Below are positions 1 to 9,423 of a stretch of DNA of 64,000 bases, one piece after another. The number at the start of each line of letters is the position of its first letter. Positions within the stretch are counted from its first letter, which is position 1. This DNA comes from Lytechinus variegatus (Eukaryota > Echinodermata > Echinoidea > Temnopleuroida > Toxopneustidae), in contig NC_054750.1 in assembly GCF_018143015.1 (NCBI RefSeq), positions 7,547,501 through 7,611,500 of the forward strand. Direction: 5' to 3'. The notes under the pieces were generated by a model, which saw only the letters and a program-made list of their open reading frames with translations, was not told where the DNA came from and ran no database searches. Position numbers and translations under genes: made by a program.

Positions 1-527
1 TGATTTATTTCCTGTGTAATTCTAATTCTTTTATCACAGAATTGTGATATCGGAAGGGGGAAAATGTGCATTAGAAATTGCACATGGTGGTATTCATAAT
101 GGACCCCTATACTACATTCAACTGTTTCCCGGACATTGCGTTGATTTTTTTTCATACCTGGTACCATGTGTATGGAAATACGTGGTACAGAAAAAATAAC
201 GCAATTTCGGAATTTGAAACTACGCGACTCGCTATTTTTTAAGGCTTATTCATGATTTTGAGTGTGGATTTTGGATGATTTATGGAAAAACGAGGTACGG
301 TACAGAAAAAAAGACCCAACAACCACTTGCCCGATCGGGCAATTGACTTTGAGAAGTGCTTGCCCGCACGTCATTTTCACTTGCCCCGGGCAAGCGGGTT
401 TGTCGCGCCCTGTAATTGTAGGAAGAGAAAAGCATGTTCAAAACTTAAAGGTTCATGATCACTAAAATAACACTGTTCTACATAGCTTGTCCAGAGAACA
501 TGCAAGCTCTATTTGTGACCTGGGGCT
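1..527. other. Non-coding flank, no gene seen
   Basis: I see no coding exon here. At about 304-415 there is a stretch with repeated CTTGCCCG-like words ending in CGCGCCCTG. It resembles one end of a hAT-type MITE whose termini read CAGGGCGCGAC, but the partner end is not visible, so it is not annotated as a full element. Confidence 0.4.
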
Positions 528-584
528 GTATTCTGAAAACGGTCTTATCTTAATTTTGTTCTTATCTATGTCACGTTCTCAAAA

Positions 585-1500
585 GGGCCGTCTGCACCAT
601 CCCGAGTTTTCAAATTAGCACGCTATTTCTGATCCGGCAAATTATCCCGATCTGAAAAATCTCGAGATTGTTTGTAATGCAGACGCAATTATCGCGCTAG
701 TTCGTAGGATTAATCTCGAGATTGCAATCCCAAGTCAGCTCGGGGTTTATTTGCAAAATAGCGCGCTATTTACGAATTATCGCGCTAATTCGTAGGTGCA
801 GACGCACTCGGGTTTGGACTCGGGTTAATTTATTCATGACCTTCAGTCCATAATGCAATTCGCGTTCCATTTCCGCCTTGGTCAAAACATAAACACATCG
901 CGATTGTACCGAACGCATGCGAAAGTCAACTTTATCGCGAATAGCGTTCATCATTTCCCCAATCAGCAACGATGGTGTCCAGCCCCCCAGTGAATGGATT
1001 TTGGGAGAGACCAGACGGATGGGGAGGCGCTCATTATCGACGATGGTCATAGTCAATAACAATACTGACAGCAGTGTCGTCTTATTCCTTCGCAAAATGT
1101 GAGCAAATAGCATTTCTTTCCTCCTCTCTCTCTCTCTCCCCCTCTGTCGTTGCCTCCTCCGCCATCATATTAAACGAAGAATACTTCACTGGCTTATAGC
1201 GCGGCTGAGCTGAGAGGATTGTTGCATAACAACGGTCGAATTCGGCGAAAGTGCTAGTGAAAAGAGTACATGTACTTGATTGCATATCGCGGGAAGTTAT
1301 TCAAAAGCGCGGGCCGTTGAAACTCCAAGATCGAAAGTGCGCATGCTCGGAATATCGGGCTTGTTGCCTCGCTCGAGCAAGAATCGCTCTTCGTGCGATG
1401 GTGGAGACGGGGTTTCTTGAATCTCGAGATTAATCGCGAAGAGGGCTGATCAGGCTAAAATCTCGAGATTGAGCAAACTGGGGATGGTGCAGCACCGCCT
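585..1500. mobile_element. DNA transposon with imperfect terminal inverted repeats
   Basis: The ends are inverted repeats of about 24 bp: the left end contains TCTGCACCATCCCGAGTTT (591-609) and the right end the inverse AAACTGGGGATGGTGCAG (1475-1492), with a few mismatches. The 12-bp palindrome AATCTCGAGATT occurs twice near the left end (658-669, 712-723) and twice near the right end (1420-1431, 1459-1470), as expected of subterminal transposase-binding sites. A 115-codon minus-strand frame (766-1113) lies inside but I do not recognise it. The element interrupts DNA related to the flanking MITE with GTATTCTGAAAAC ends. The superfamily is uncertain; PIF/Harbinger is possible but no target duplication could be fixed. 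Confidence 0.6.
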
Positions 1501-1803
1501 AAATTGGTATTCTGAAAACTTATCTTTTTCTTATCTTTTGTTCTTATCTTTGTTCTTATCTTGCTTTCCATCCAATGCTGAGCGCGTAAATTTATAATTC
1601 GCGTATATGATACAAAAGTGCGCTAAAAGATAAGAACAAAATGAAGATAAGTGGTATTCTGAAAACGTTCTTATCTTTTTTCTTTCTTATCTTTCATGAT
1701 ATTTAAGATAGCTAGAGGGTTATCACATCTCACGATGTCCGCGTTCTTTCTTGCTAAAAATGGATAGCCACTGGTAGTAACAAGTATTCCTCCCACCCTT
1801 TTT

Positions 1804-3081
1804 GTCTCACCTGCGAAGCAGAGTGAGACTATAGGCGCCGCTTTTCCGACGGCGACGGCGGCGGCGTCAACATCAAATCTTAACCTGAGGTTAAGTTTTT
1901 GAAATGACATCATAACTTAGAAAGTATATGGACCTAGTTAATAAAACTTGGCCATAAGGTTTATCAAGTATTACTGAACATCCTATTAGAGTTTCATGTC
2001 ACATGACCAAGGTCAAAGGTCATTTAGGGTCAATGAACTTAGACCATGTTGGAGGAATCAACATCGAAATCTTAACCTGAGGTTAAGTTTTTGAAATGTC
2101 ATCATAACTTAGAAAATATATGGACCTAGTTCATGAAACTTGGACATAAGGTTAATCAAGTATCACTGAACATCCTGCATGAGTTTCACGTCACATGACC
2201 AAGGTCAAAGGTCATTTAGGGTCAATGAACTTTGGCCAAATTGGGGATATCTGTCGAATTCCCATCATAACTTTGAAAGTTTATGGATCTGATTCATGAA
2301 ACTTGGACATAATAGTAATCAAGCATCACTGAACTTTTTGTGCAAGTTTCAGGTCACATGATCAAGGTCAAAGGTCATTTAGGGTCAATGAACTTTGGCC
2401 GAATTGGGGATATCTGTTGAATTCCCATCATAACTTTGAAAGTTTATGGATCTGATTCATGAAACTTGGACATAATAGTAATCAAGCATCACTGAACATT
2501 TTGTGCAAGTTTCAGGTCTCATGATTAAGGTCAAAGGTCATTTAGGGTCAATGAACTTTGGCCGAATCGGGGGTATCTGTTGAATTCCCATCATAACTTT
2601 GAAAGTTTATGGATCTGATTCATGAAACTTGGACATAATAGTAATCAAGCATCACTGAACATTTTGTGCAAGTTTCAGGTCACATGATCAAGGTCAAAGG
2701 TCATTTAGGGTCAATGAACTTTGGCCGAATTGGGGATATCTGTTGAATTCCCATCATAACTTTGAAAGTTTATGGATCTGATTCATGAAACTTGGACATA
2801 ATAGTAATCAAGCATCACTGAACATTTTGTGCAAGTTTCAGGTCTCATGATTAAGGTCAAAGGTCATTTAGGGTCAATGAACTTTGGCCGAATCGGGGGT
2901 ATCTGTTGAATTACCATCATAACTTTGAAAGTTTATTGGTCTAGTTCATTAAACTTGGACATAAGAGTAACCATGTATCACTGAACATCTTGTGCGAGTT
3001 AGAGTAGTTTTCAAAGTCAGCACTGCTGCTATATTGAACCGCGTGATGCAGGTGAGACGGCCAGAGGCATTCCACTTGTTT
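1804..3081. mobile_element. Half-site-rich repeat element, copy 1 (full length)
   Basis: This copy begins TTTTTGTCTCACCTGC and ends CCACTTGTT. GTCTCACCTGC at 1804-1814 is mirrored by GCAGGTGAGAC at 3048-3058, followed by a 22-bp tail shared by all full copies. Inside, AGGTCAAAGGTCA occurs six times (2010, 2202, 2365, 2528, 2691, 2854), the last five exactly 163 bp apart. Other copies lie at 3433, 34677, 32257, 27338 and 9153. No coding capacity is visible. Superfamily unknown; it is probably non-autonomous. Confidence 0.75.
2202..2866. repeat. 163-bp tandem repeat inside copy 1
   Basis: Five AGGTCAAAGGTCA cores recur at exact 163-bp spacing, with the intervening sequence nearly identical between units. 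Copies 2 and 3 of the element carry only five more diverged units with uneven spacing, so this array looks recently homogenised. Confidence 0.8.
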
Positions 3082-3340
3082 TCATTCACCCTTTATTTTG
3101 CCCGTCTCTTTTTTCTATCCCTTTTTTTCTTTTTTTTTTCTTTCTTTATTTCATTTATTTATTTTCGCTTTTTCTTCCTTTCTTTCTGTTTGTCTTTTTT
3201 TCCTTTCTTTCATTCTTCATTTTGTTTTATTCTTTTGAATCTTTTAACTTCTTCCTTATTTTTCTTTTGCGTTATTTTATTAATTTTTCCTTTTTTTTTA
3301 TTGAATATATTTCCATTAAAAACAAATAACAATACATATA
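3064..3340. repeat. Pyrimidine (T/TTTC) tract after copy 1
   Basis: The stretch is nearly all T with scattered C on the + strand. It opens a long frame rich in Phe, Leu and Ser, which is an artefact of composition. A similar tract follows copy 2. Confidence 0.7.
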
Positions 3341-3432
3341 AAATGATACATGTGAATTGATAAATGAAAAACGGGAGGATGGGCCTACACAGCAGCATCA
3401 ATCCCATGATTGGGAGGGGTCCTACCTTTTTT

Positions 3433-4522
3433 GTCTCACCTGCGAAGCAAAGTGAGACTATAGGCGCCGCTTTTCCGACGGCGGCGTCAACATCAAATCT
3501 TAACCTGAGGTTAAGTTTTTGAAATGACGTCATAACTTAGAAAGTATATGGACCTAGTTAATAAAACTTGGCCATAAGGTTAATCAAGTATTACTGAACA
3601 TTCTATTAGAGTTTCATGTCACATGACCAAGGTCAAAGGTCATTTAGGGTCAATGAACTTAGACCATGTTGGAGGATTCAACATCGAAATCTTAACCTGA
3701 GGTTAAGTTTTTGAAATGTCATCATAACTTAGAAAATATGTGGACCTAGTTCATGAAACTTGGACATAAGGTTAATCAAGTATCACTGAACATCCTGCAT
3801 GAGTTTCACGTCACATGACCAAGGTCAAAGGTCATTTAGGGTCAATGAACTTTGGCCGAATTGGGGATATCTGTTGAATTCCCATCATAACTTTGAAAGT
3901 TTATGGATCTGATTCATGAAACTTGGACATAATAGTAATCAAGCATCACTGAAAATTTTGTGCAAGTTTCAGGTCTCATGATTAAGGTCAAAGGTCATTT
4001 AGGGTCAATGAACTTTGGCCGAATCAGGGGTATCTGTTGAATTACCATCATAACTTTGAAAGTTTATTGGTCTAGTACATTAAACTTGGACATTAGAGTA
4101 ATCAAGTATCACTGAACATCCTGTGCGCGTTTCAGGTCACATGACCAAGGTCAAAGGTCAATGAACTTTGGCCGAATTGGGTGTATCTGTTGAATTACCA
4201 TCATAACTTTGAAAGTTTATGGATCTGATTCATGAAACTTGTACATAAGAGTAATCAAGTATCACTGAACATCCTAGTTTCAGGTCACATGATTAAGGTC
4301 AAAGGTCATGTAAGGTCAATGAACTTTGGCCATGTTGGGGTTTTTTGTTGAATAACCATCATATCTCTGTAAGTTTATTGGTCTAGTTCATAAAAAGTGG
4401 ACATAAGAGTAACCATGTATCACTGAACATCTTGTGCGAGTTAGAGTAGTATTCAAAGTCAGCACTGCTGCTATATTGAACCGTGTGATGCAGGCGAGAC
4501 GGCCAGAGGCATTCCACTTGTT
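3433..4522. mobile_element. Half-site-rich repeat element, copy 2
   Basis: It has the same ends as copy 1 (GTCTCACCTGC left; the right inverted repeat has one mismatch, GCAGGCGAGAC) and the same 22-bp tail. AGGTCAAAGGTCA occurs at 3630, 3822, 3985, 4148 and 4296. Its internal structure, including a shortened fourth unit, matches copy 3 at 34.7 kb more closely than it matches copy 1. Confidence 0.75.
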
Positions 4523-5098
4523 TTATTTTCCCTTTACGATTTTTTTTCCTTTTTTCTTTACTAAGTTTTTATTTTCTTTCCCCTTTTTTCTCTTTCTTTC
4601 TGTTTTTCTTTTCCTTTCATCCTTCACTTTATGTATTTTTAAAAATCTTTTTATTTCTTCATTCTTTTTCTATCTTTCATTCATTCTTTCCTCTTTATAT
4701 TTTTTGTTTTTTATTTATTCATTTTATGTGTTCCTTTTTTCTTTCTTTCCTCCTTCCCTTAATTTTCAATTTTTTTCCCTTCATTATTTTTTTCTTTTTT
4801 CTTTCTCATAATTTCTTTCATTTTATTTTTGGGGTTCTTTTTTTTTCTTTTTTGCGCTCGTTCATTTGCTCTTTCATTCTTTTTATTTCTGCTTTATGAC
4901 ACTAAATGTGTGCCTTTTTTCTGACTACATTCTTTATTCTAATTTATTTTTTTGCCCATTCTCATTTCGTTCGTTCTTTATTTACTCTTCTATTAATTTC
5001 TAAAAATCTTTTTCTTTATTCTTTCCATTTATCTTTTTTCGTTTCTTTTCATTCATTCTTCATTATTTAGTTTTCAATTTTGCTTCAATATTCCTTTC
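4523..5098. repeat. Pyrimidine tract, left part
   Basis: T-rich simple sequence continuing at 6812-7316. The two parts were one tract before the hAT-like element at 5107-6803 inserted. Confidence 0.7.
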
Positions 5099-5106
5099 AT
5101 CTTTTA

Positions 5107-6803
5107 CAGGGTTGGCGGATTTAAATCACGTTGATTTAAATCGTGATTTAAATCGCGATTTAAATCACCATGATTTTTTTAAAAAAATCATTGATTTAAA
5201 TCACTTCCATTGAAACATGTACAAATCATGGACAAAGTATTTGTTCAATGCAGTTTTAATTCTTCAAGTCAACTGAAAAAACTTTGAATTAACTTTATAT
5301 CAATAAAAGATCAACAAAGTCTTCATATCTACTTAAAACAAATTAAAATCAAATTAATAAAATCAGGTAATTCCTTAAAAACTACAGATGTATGTTGTCA
5401 ATAGGTACTCATTTTTTGTAAATTATGTCGAGTTTTTCTTCTGAAATTTTACATTCTTTGTCAGTTATTATTAGTCAATTTCTTTCCTAACATAAAGTTT
5501 TCACATAATCCAACTTTTCAGAGAGCAGTTTGTAAAAAAGATATATAATATATAAAAGTCAATGAGAAAAGGTTTGTTGGCAGTTTTCCAGTTTTGATCC
5601 TTCGCCTACACATAACTACTTCTGTCATGTAAAATAAAAAAATGATACCTGCATGTAATCAACATATTTAACATGCCTCTTATTTCGTATTGTTACATTT
5701 ATCATACATTTGATGTTTTAAATAACATAATTATAAAAATCACATTAACATAATGTAGTACAGTCATAAGCTTTCTCATAAACCTTTTAAGTCACTGCAG
5801 CCCATTTTATGTTCAGTGCTACAAATAATGGAAGTTTTGTATCTGCATGTAATAATGGAAAGAGCTCTATAACAACAATTTGCAAAACTCAGAATAAACA
5901 TTTAACACTGCATTTTAATGTTAAGATGCAGGTACTTCAGTTACAATCATTGGCAGTTGTAAGCTGTGTCTCATTTAAAATAAAATACTTCTTTTTGTAA
6001 TACATATGTTGTAATTTAAGCAGTTTTGCAGTTTTTATCCTTTAAGTTAAAAGTAAGTAGATTCTTTTTCATACTTCATGGATCAAACAGATTTTTTTTG
6101 TAGAGAATATGGGAATGAAAATTGTAGATTAATGTAAAAAAAAATCACAGTAACAAAATGTAGTATAGTCACCCTTTGACTAAGCTATCTCCTATATTGT
6201 TCTCCAAAACTGAGAGTTTTGCATCTATATCTGTAGCAAGAGAAGAGCTTTTTATCAAAAAGATCCTAAACATATACAGTTGTAGTCTCTCTTTGACTAT
6301 TGTAAAGCTGTGACTAATTGAAAAAAAATCATTGATTTGAATTATTTCTCTTACAATATACATGAATACTAGTAATTGGCAAAGGGTTTGTTGGCAGTTT
6401 TGATAAGGGATTTTTTCTCTTGGATTTTTTAAATATTTGAATGAAAAATCCCAGAGGGGAATTTTCTCTACTCACTGGGAATTCCCTATGGAATATTCCT
6501 TCATAGGCCTATGTATGATAGAATTAAGTTCAGATACATGATTCCTCAAATTTATTTTTAATTGTCCATTTTTACTGGATTTTAATTACAAAATATGTGG
6601 TTAAGAACAATATTAGGGGTGAAATGTATAACATCAATATTGATGTCATTGTAAGAGTAAGGGGGGGGGATAATTACCCTTTTTTTCGAAGGAACTTTTA
6701 AAAAATCAAAAAAATCTGATTTAAATAAAAAAAATCTGATTTAAATCAAATAAATCCGATTTTTTTTATTTTTTTTAAAAAATCAAAAAAATCGCCAACC
6801 CTG
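5107..6803. mobile_element. Non-autonomous hAT-like transposon with 8-bp target duplication
   Basis: The termini are CAGGGTTGGCG (5107-5117) and CGCCAACCCTG (6793-6803), an exact inverse. Both sides carry the same 8 bp, ATCTTTTA (5099-5106 and 6804-6811). CAGGG-type ends with an 8-bp duplication are the hallmark of hAT elements. The left subterminal region is an array of GATTTAAATC palindromes. No frame over about 65 codons is present, so no transposase is encoded. It sits in a pyrimidine tract inside the larger nest. Confidence 0.85.
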
Positions 6804-6811
6804 ATCTTTTA

Positions 6812-7316
6812 TTTTCTCTCTCTTTATCTCTTTCTTTATTTCTTTGTTTCATTTTCCCCTTTTCTCTCTCTTTTTACATATTTTTGTTCCTTCTTTTTTT
6901 TAACTTGGCTTTCATTCGTTTTTTCTGACTTTTTTTTTGTTCTTTATTCCTTCATTTTATCCTTTTTAATCTTTTTAATTTGTCCTTTTTTGTTTTTTTT
7001 TTCCTTTAAGTTTCTTTCCTTTTCCTTTATTTTTCCTTCAATTTTTTATTCCTCTTTTTATCATTGATTATCATTCTATTTATTCCTCCTTTTTCTTTCT
7101 TGTATTCTTTCCTTTTTTATTTCTTTTGATTTTTTTTTTTTAAGTTCTTTTTGCTTGCTTTCTTTCATTTACCTTTTCTTTCTTTCATTGTTTTTTGCTT
7201 TGATCCTTTTATTTTTTAAATTTCTGCTACCTACTTACTTTCTTTCTTCCTGCTTTCTTATTCATAACTGCTTTCTTTACCTTTTTTTCTTTACTTTCTT
7301 TCTTTATTTTGTGCAC
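6812..7316. repeat. Pyrimidine tract, right part
   Basis: T-rich simple sequence, the continuation of 4523-5098 across the hAT-like insertion. The apparent protein frame at 7155-7472 is an artefact. Confidence 0.6.
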
Positions 7317-7618
7317 GTGTCTCGAAATAATAATCAGTCATTGCGTATAAAATGCCTATTTCGCGCAATGCGCCAGAAACAGTGTACACGCAGCGCCCAT
7401 GATATTCTCTTCACAAATAAGGAACGCTTCTATTGGTTAAACTGCCAATATAAAGCGCATTTTGATTGGTAATATCTTAAAAATGGGCGTGTTGAAGATA
7501 AGAAGGAGGCAGTCCTTACAGAGATAAGAACGCGTTCAGAAGATTTTCAGAATACCGATTTGCAATGATTTTAGCGTCTTCTTATCTCATTGAGATAAGA
7601 ACGTTTTCAGAATACCAC

Positions 7619-8779
7619 CCCAGGACTAGTCTATTTACACTTAAAATCAATAAGTGGGACTAAAAACAAGTCCAGCATTTTACTTTCTAATGACGATTGC
7701 ATGTGAAATTTTAGGGACCTTCAGTGCTGAATAGTGCCTTTAGGCTGGGAATGTAAGTGCCTACAAAGTAGACTGACTGGAGAGGTCATCTGTTTGGAGT
7801 CGGTCAGTATAACCTTGAACCTGTGGACCTAAGAAGCCTGAAATGAAATGTGTCATACCTACATGTACTCTTAGTATTTGGAGAGTGGGTTGATTAAACC
7901 AAGTCAGAGCTTCACAATTTGGTACCCCAAATGCCCACTTTTCATGGATAAGCACCAATCAAAGTCTTACTTTTATCCCCCCCCCCCTGCCTGCACGGAA
8001 TTGCAGCTCATAATGAACGTACATGTATAACTCATTTCTTACTCTGCAATATATCTTGTCATCCATGTTATTTTGTGGGTGATCGACTATTTATGAAAGC
8101 AAATATCGACTAGAACTATTTGTGACGGCATTCAAAATTCATTCTTTTTACAGTGGACTTCAATAGCAATAATGTCTTGCCAAATATTTATCCACTTTGG
8201 ATAATCTATTACAAAAAGAAAGAAGAAGAAACCCAGAGCTATTGTTCAGAAAATTCACACGAGTTAGTTCCCTATGAATCTGCTGGTAGAGCTTACTTTT
8301 TATTATGGATGGGGGAAGTTTGTGGCAAAGCTTATAAACAAGTTCAAGGTCAAATAGCTTTATTGAGCTATATCGCTTATCAGTGTTTGAACACAGGCAA
8401 TTGCACAGTATATGTTGCTCATTTTCATTAGCTGGGGTGCATTTTTTTTTTTTTAATAATCACTATTAAAATGAATGATATTTTAAAATTAAAAAAAGAT
8501 AAAATCACTGGTACGAAATATCTCTATTTTATTGAAATACATTAAATGATATGAATTACCTGCTATTCTCATTAGTTAATCTCCGTCTGTTGTCATAATT
8601 TGATAAACATTCAATGGAATATGTATTTTCATGAACAACAAAAGGTAGCCTTCTTCAAATGCTCGCACAATGTGATTCATATCTATCAATTTGGAATAGA
8701 CTATGTAACACAAACCCCAATACCCCATTCAGAAATTTCCAATTCTGAGAGAATTGAACATATGTATTTCTTATTTCAG
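7619..8779. other. Probable vasa intron or upstream DNA, no exon identified
   Basis: I see no supported exon. Frames at 8153-8431 and 8600-8779 lack coding character, and the latter is intron read-through into the vasa exon at 8780. A run of C lies near 7979-7988. The vasa start codon exon could be hidden here as a very short exon, or lie beyond the window. Confidence 0.4.
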
Positions 8780-9423
8780 AATGGATTTGGCATTGGAGTT
8801 GGACGAGGCCGAGGAAGGGGTCGTGGGTTCCAATCCTTTGCAGAGCAAGGTGGTGTTGGTGGTCTGACCAACGGTACGACTAACAGTACCAGTAATGGAG
8901 GAGATAGTGGGTGGAACGATTCCCCTTCTAATGGTACCAGTAGCAGTCCTTGGGATGATAGCAGTAGTAGTGGAGCTGGCAAGCGTAGCTTTGAGAGCAA
9001 GAGTAGCTTTGGTGGTGGAGGCGGCGGAGGACGGGGTGAGTATAATTTTCTTATCTGTTGGATCAATTTTTGATTGACGGAGGGATCATATTACAGGCTA
9101 CATGCTAGTCAATTCTCTTGGGACCACAAGAATCTGATTAATTACAATTTTTGTCTCGCTTGCATAGTAGAGCCAGACTATAGACGTTACTTTTTCGACG
9201 TCACTTTTTCGACGTCAGCGGTGTCGTCAGCATTGAAATCTTAACCTTGGGTTAAGACTTTGAAATGCACAATTTTGTATAATTGTAACAAAATGCTGTA
9301 AAACCATATGCTGATTAGTCATTCCTTTGTCATACTTTCATTTTTTAACAGGTGGTCGAGATAGAGGTGGACGTAGTTTTGGAGATTCTGAAAATGGAGG
9401 AGGAGGACGTAGTTTCGGCAGAC
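8780..9423 (+). other. vasa exons 1-2 (visible): RG/FG-rich disordered region
   Basis: Exon 8780-9035 starts in phase 0 after a TTATTTCAG acceptor and encodes an RG stretch (GRGRGRGRG), then Ser/Gly/Asn-rich sequence. Exon 9352-9423 encodes more RGG-type sequence and ends at a GTAAGA donor. Such Arg/Gly-rich tails in Vasa are arginine-methylated and drive granule condensation in other animals. Exon 9352-9423 is 72 nt with both ends in phase 1, so it can be skipped without a frame change. Confidence 0.85.

Larger units (their letters stand above)
1651..7618. mobile_element. Outer MITE-like element with 26-bp TIRs, now holding about 5.5 kb of later insertions
   Basis: A perfect 26-bp inverted repeat starts GTGGTATTCTGAAAACGTTC at 1651-1676 and is mirrored at 7593-7618. 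Related half-copies of the same terminus lie at about 528 and 1505 and at 7540-7556. The likely original element consisted of the outer arms only (about 1651-1790 and 7320-7618). The interior is made of two copies of a half-site-rich repeat, pyrimidine tracts and a hAT-like element. That the two arms were once one short element is inference. Confidence 0.55.

Noticed and set aside
766-1113. 115-codon minus-strand frame as a transposase
   Set aside because: It lies within a TIR element but shows no DDE or DNA-binding motif I can recognise.
2992-4811. Phe/Leu-rich frames resembling membrane proteins
   Set aside because: They come from pyrimidine tracts after the half-site repeats. Composition alone explains the hydrophobicity.
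8153-8431. 92-codon frame as an upstream vasa exon
   Set aside because: No recognisable protein, no donor keeping phase 0, and AT-rich intron-like composition.
8600-8779. Possible vasa start at ATG 8600
   Set aside because: The sequence before 8780 has no Vasa-like character and ends in a good acceptor, so it is an intron read into the exon.
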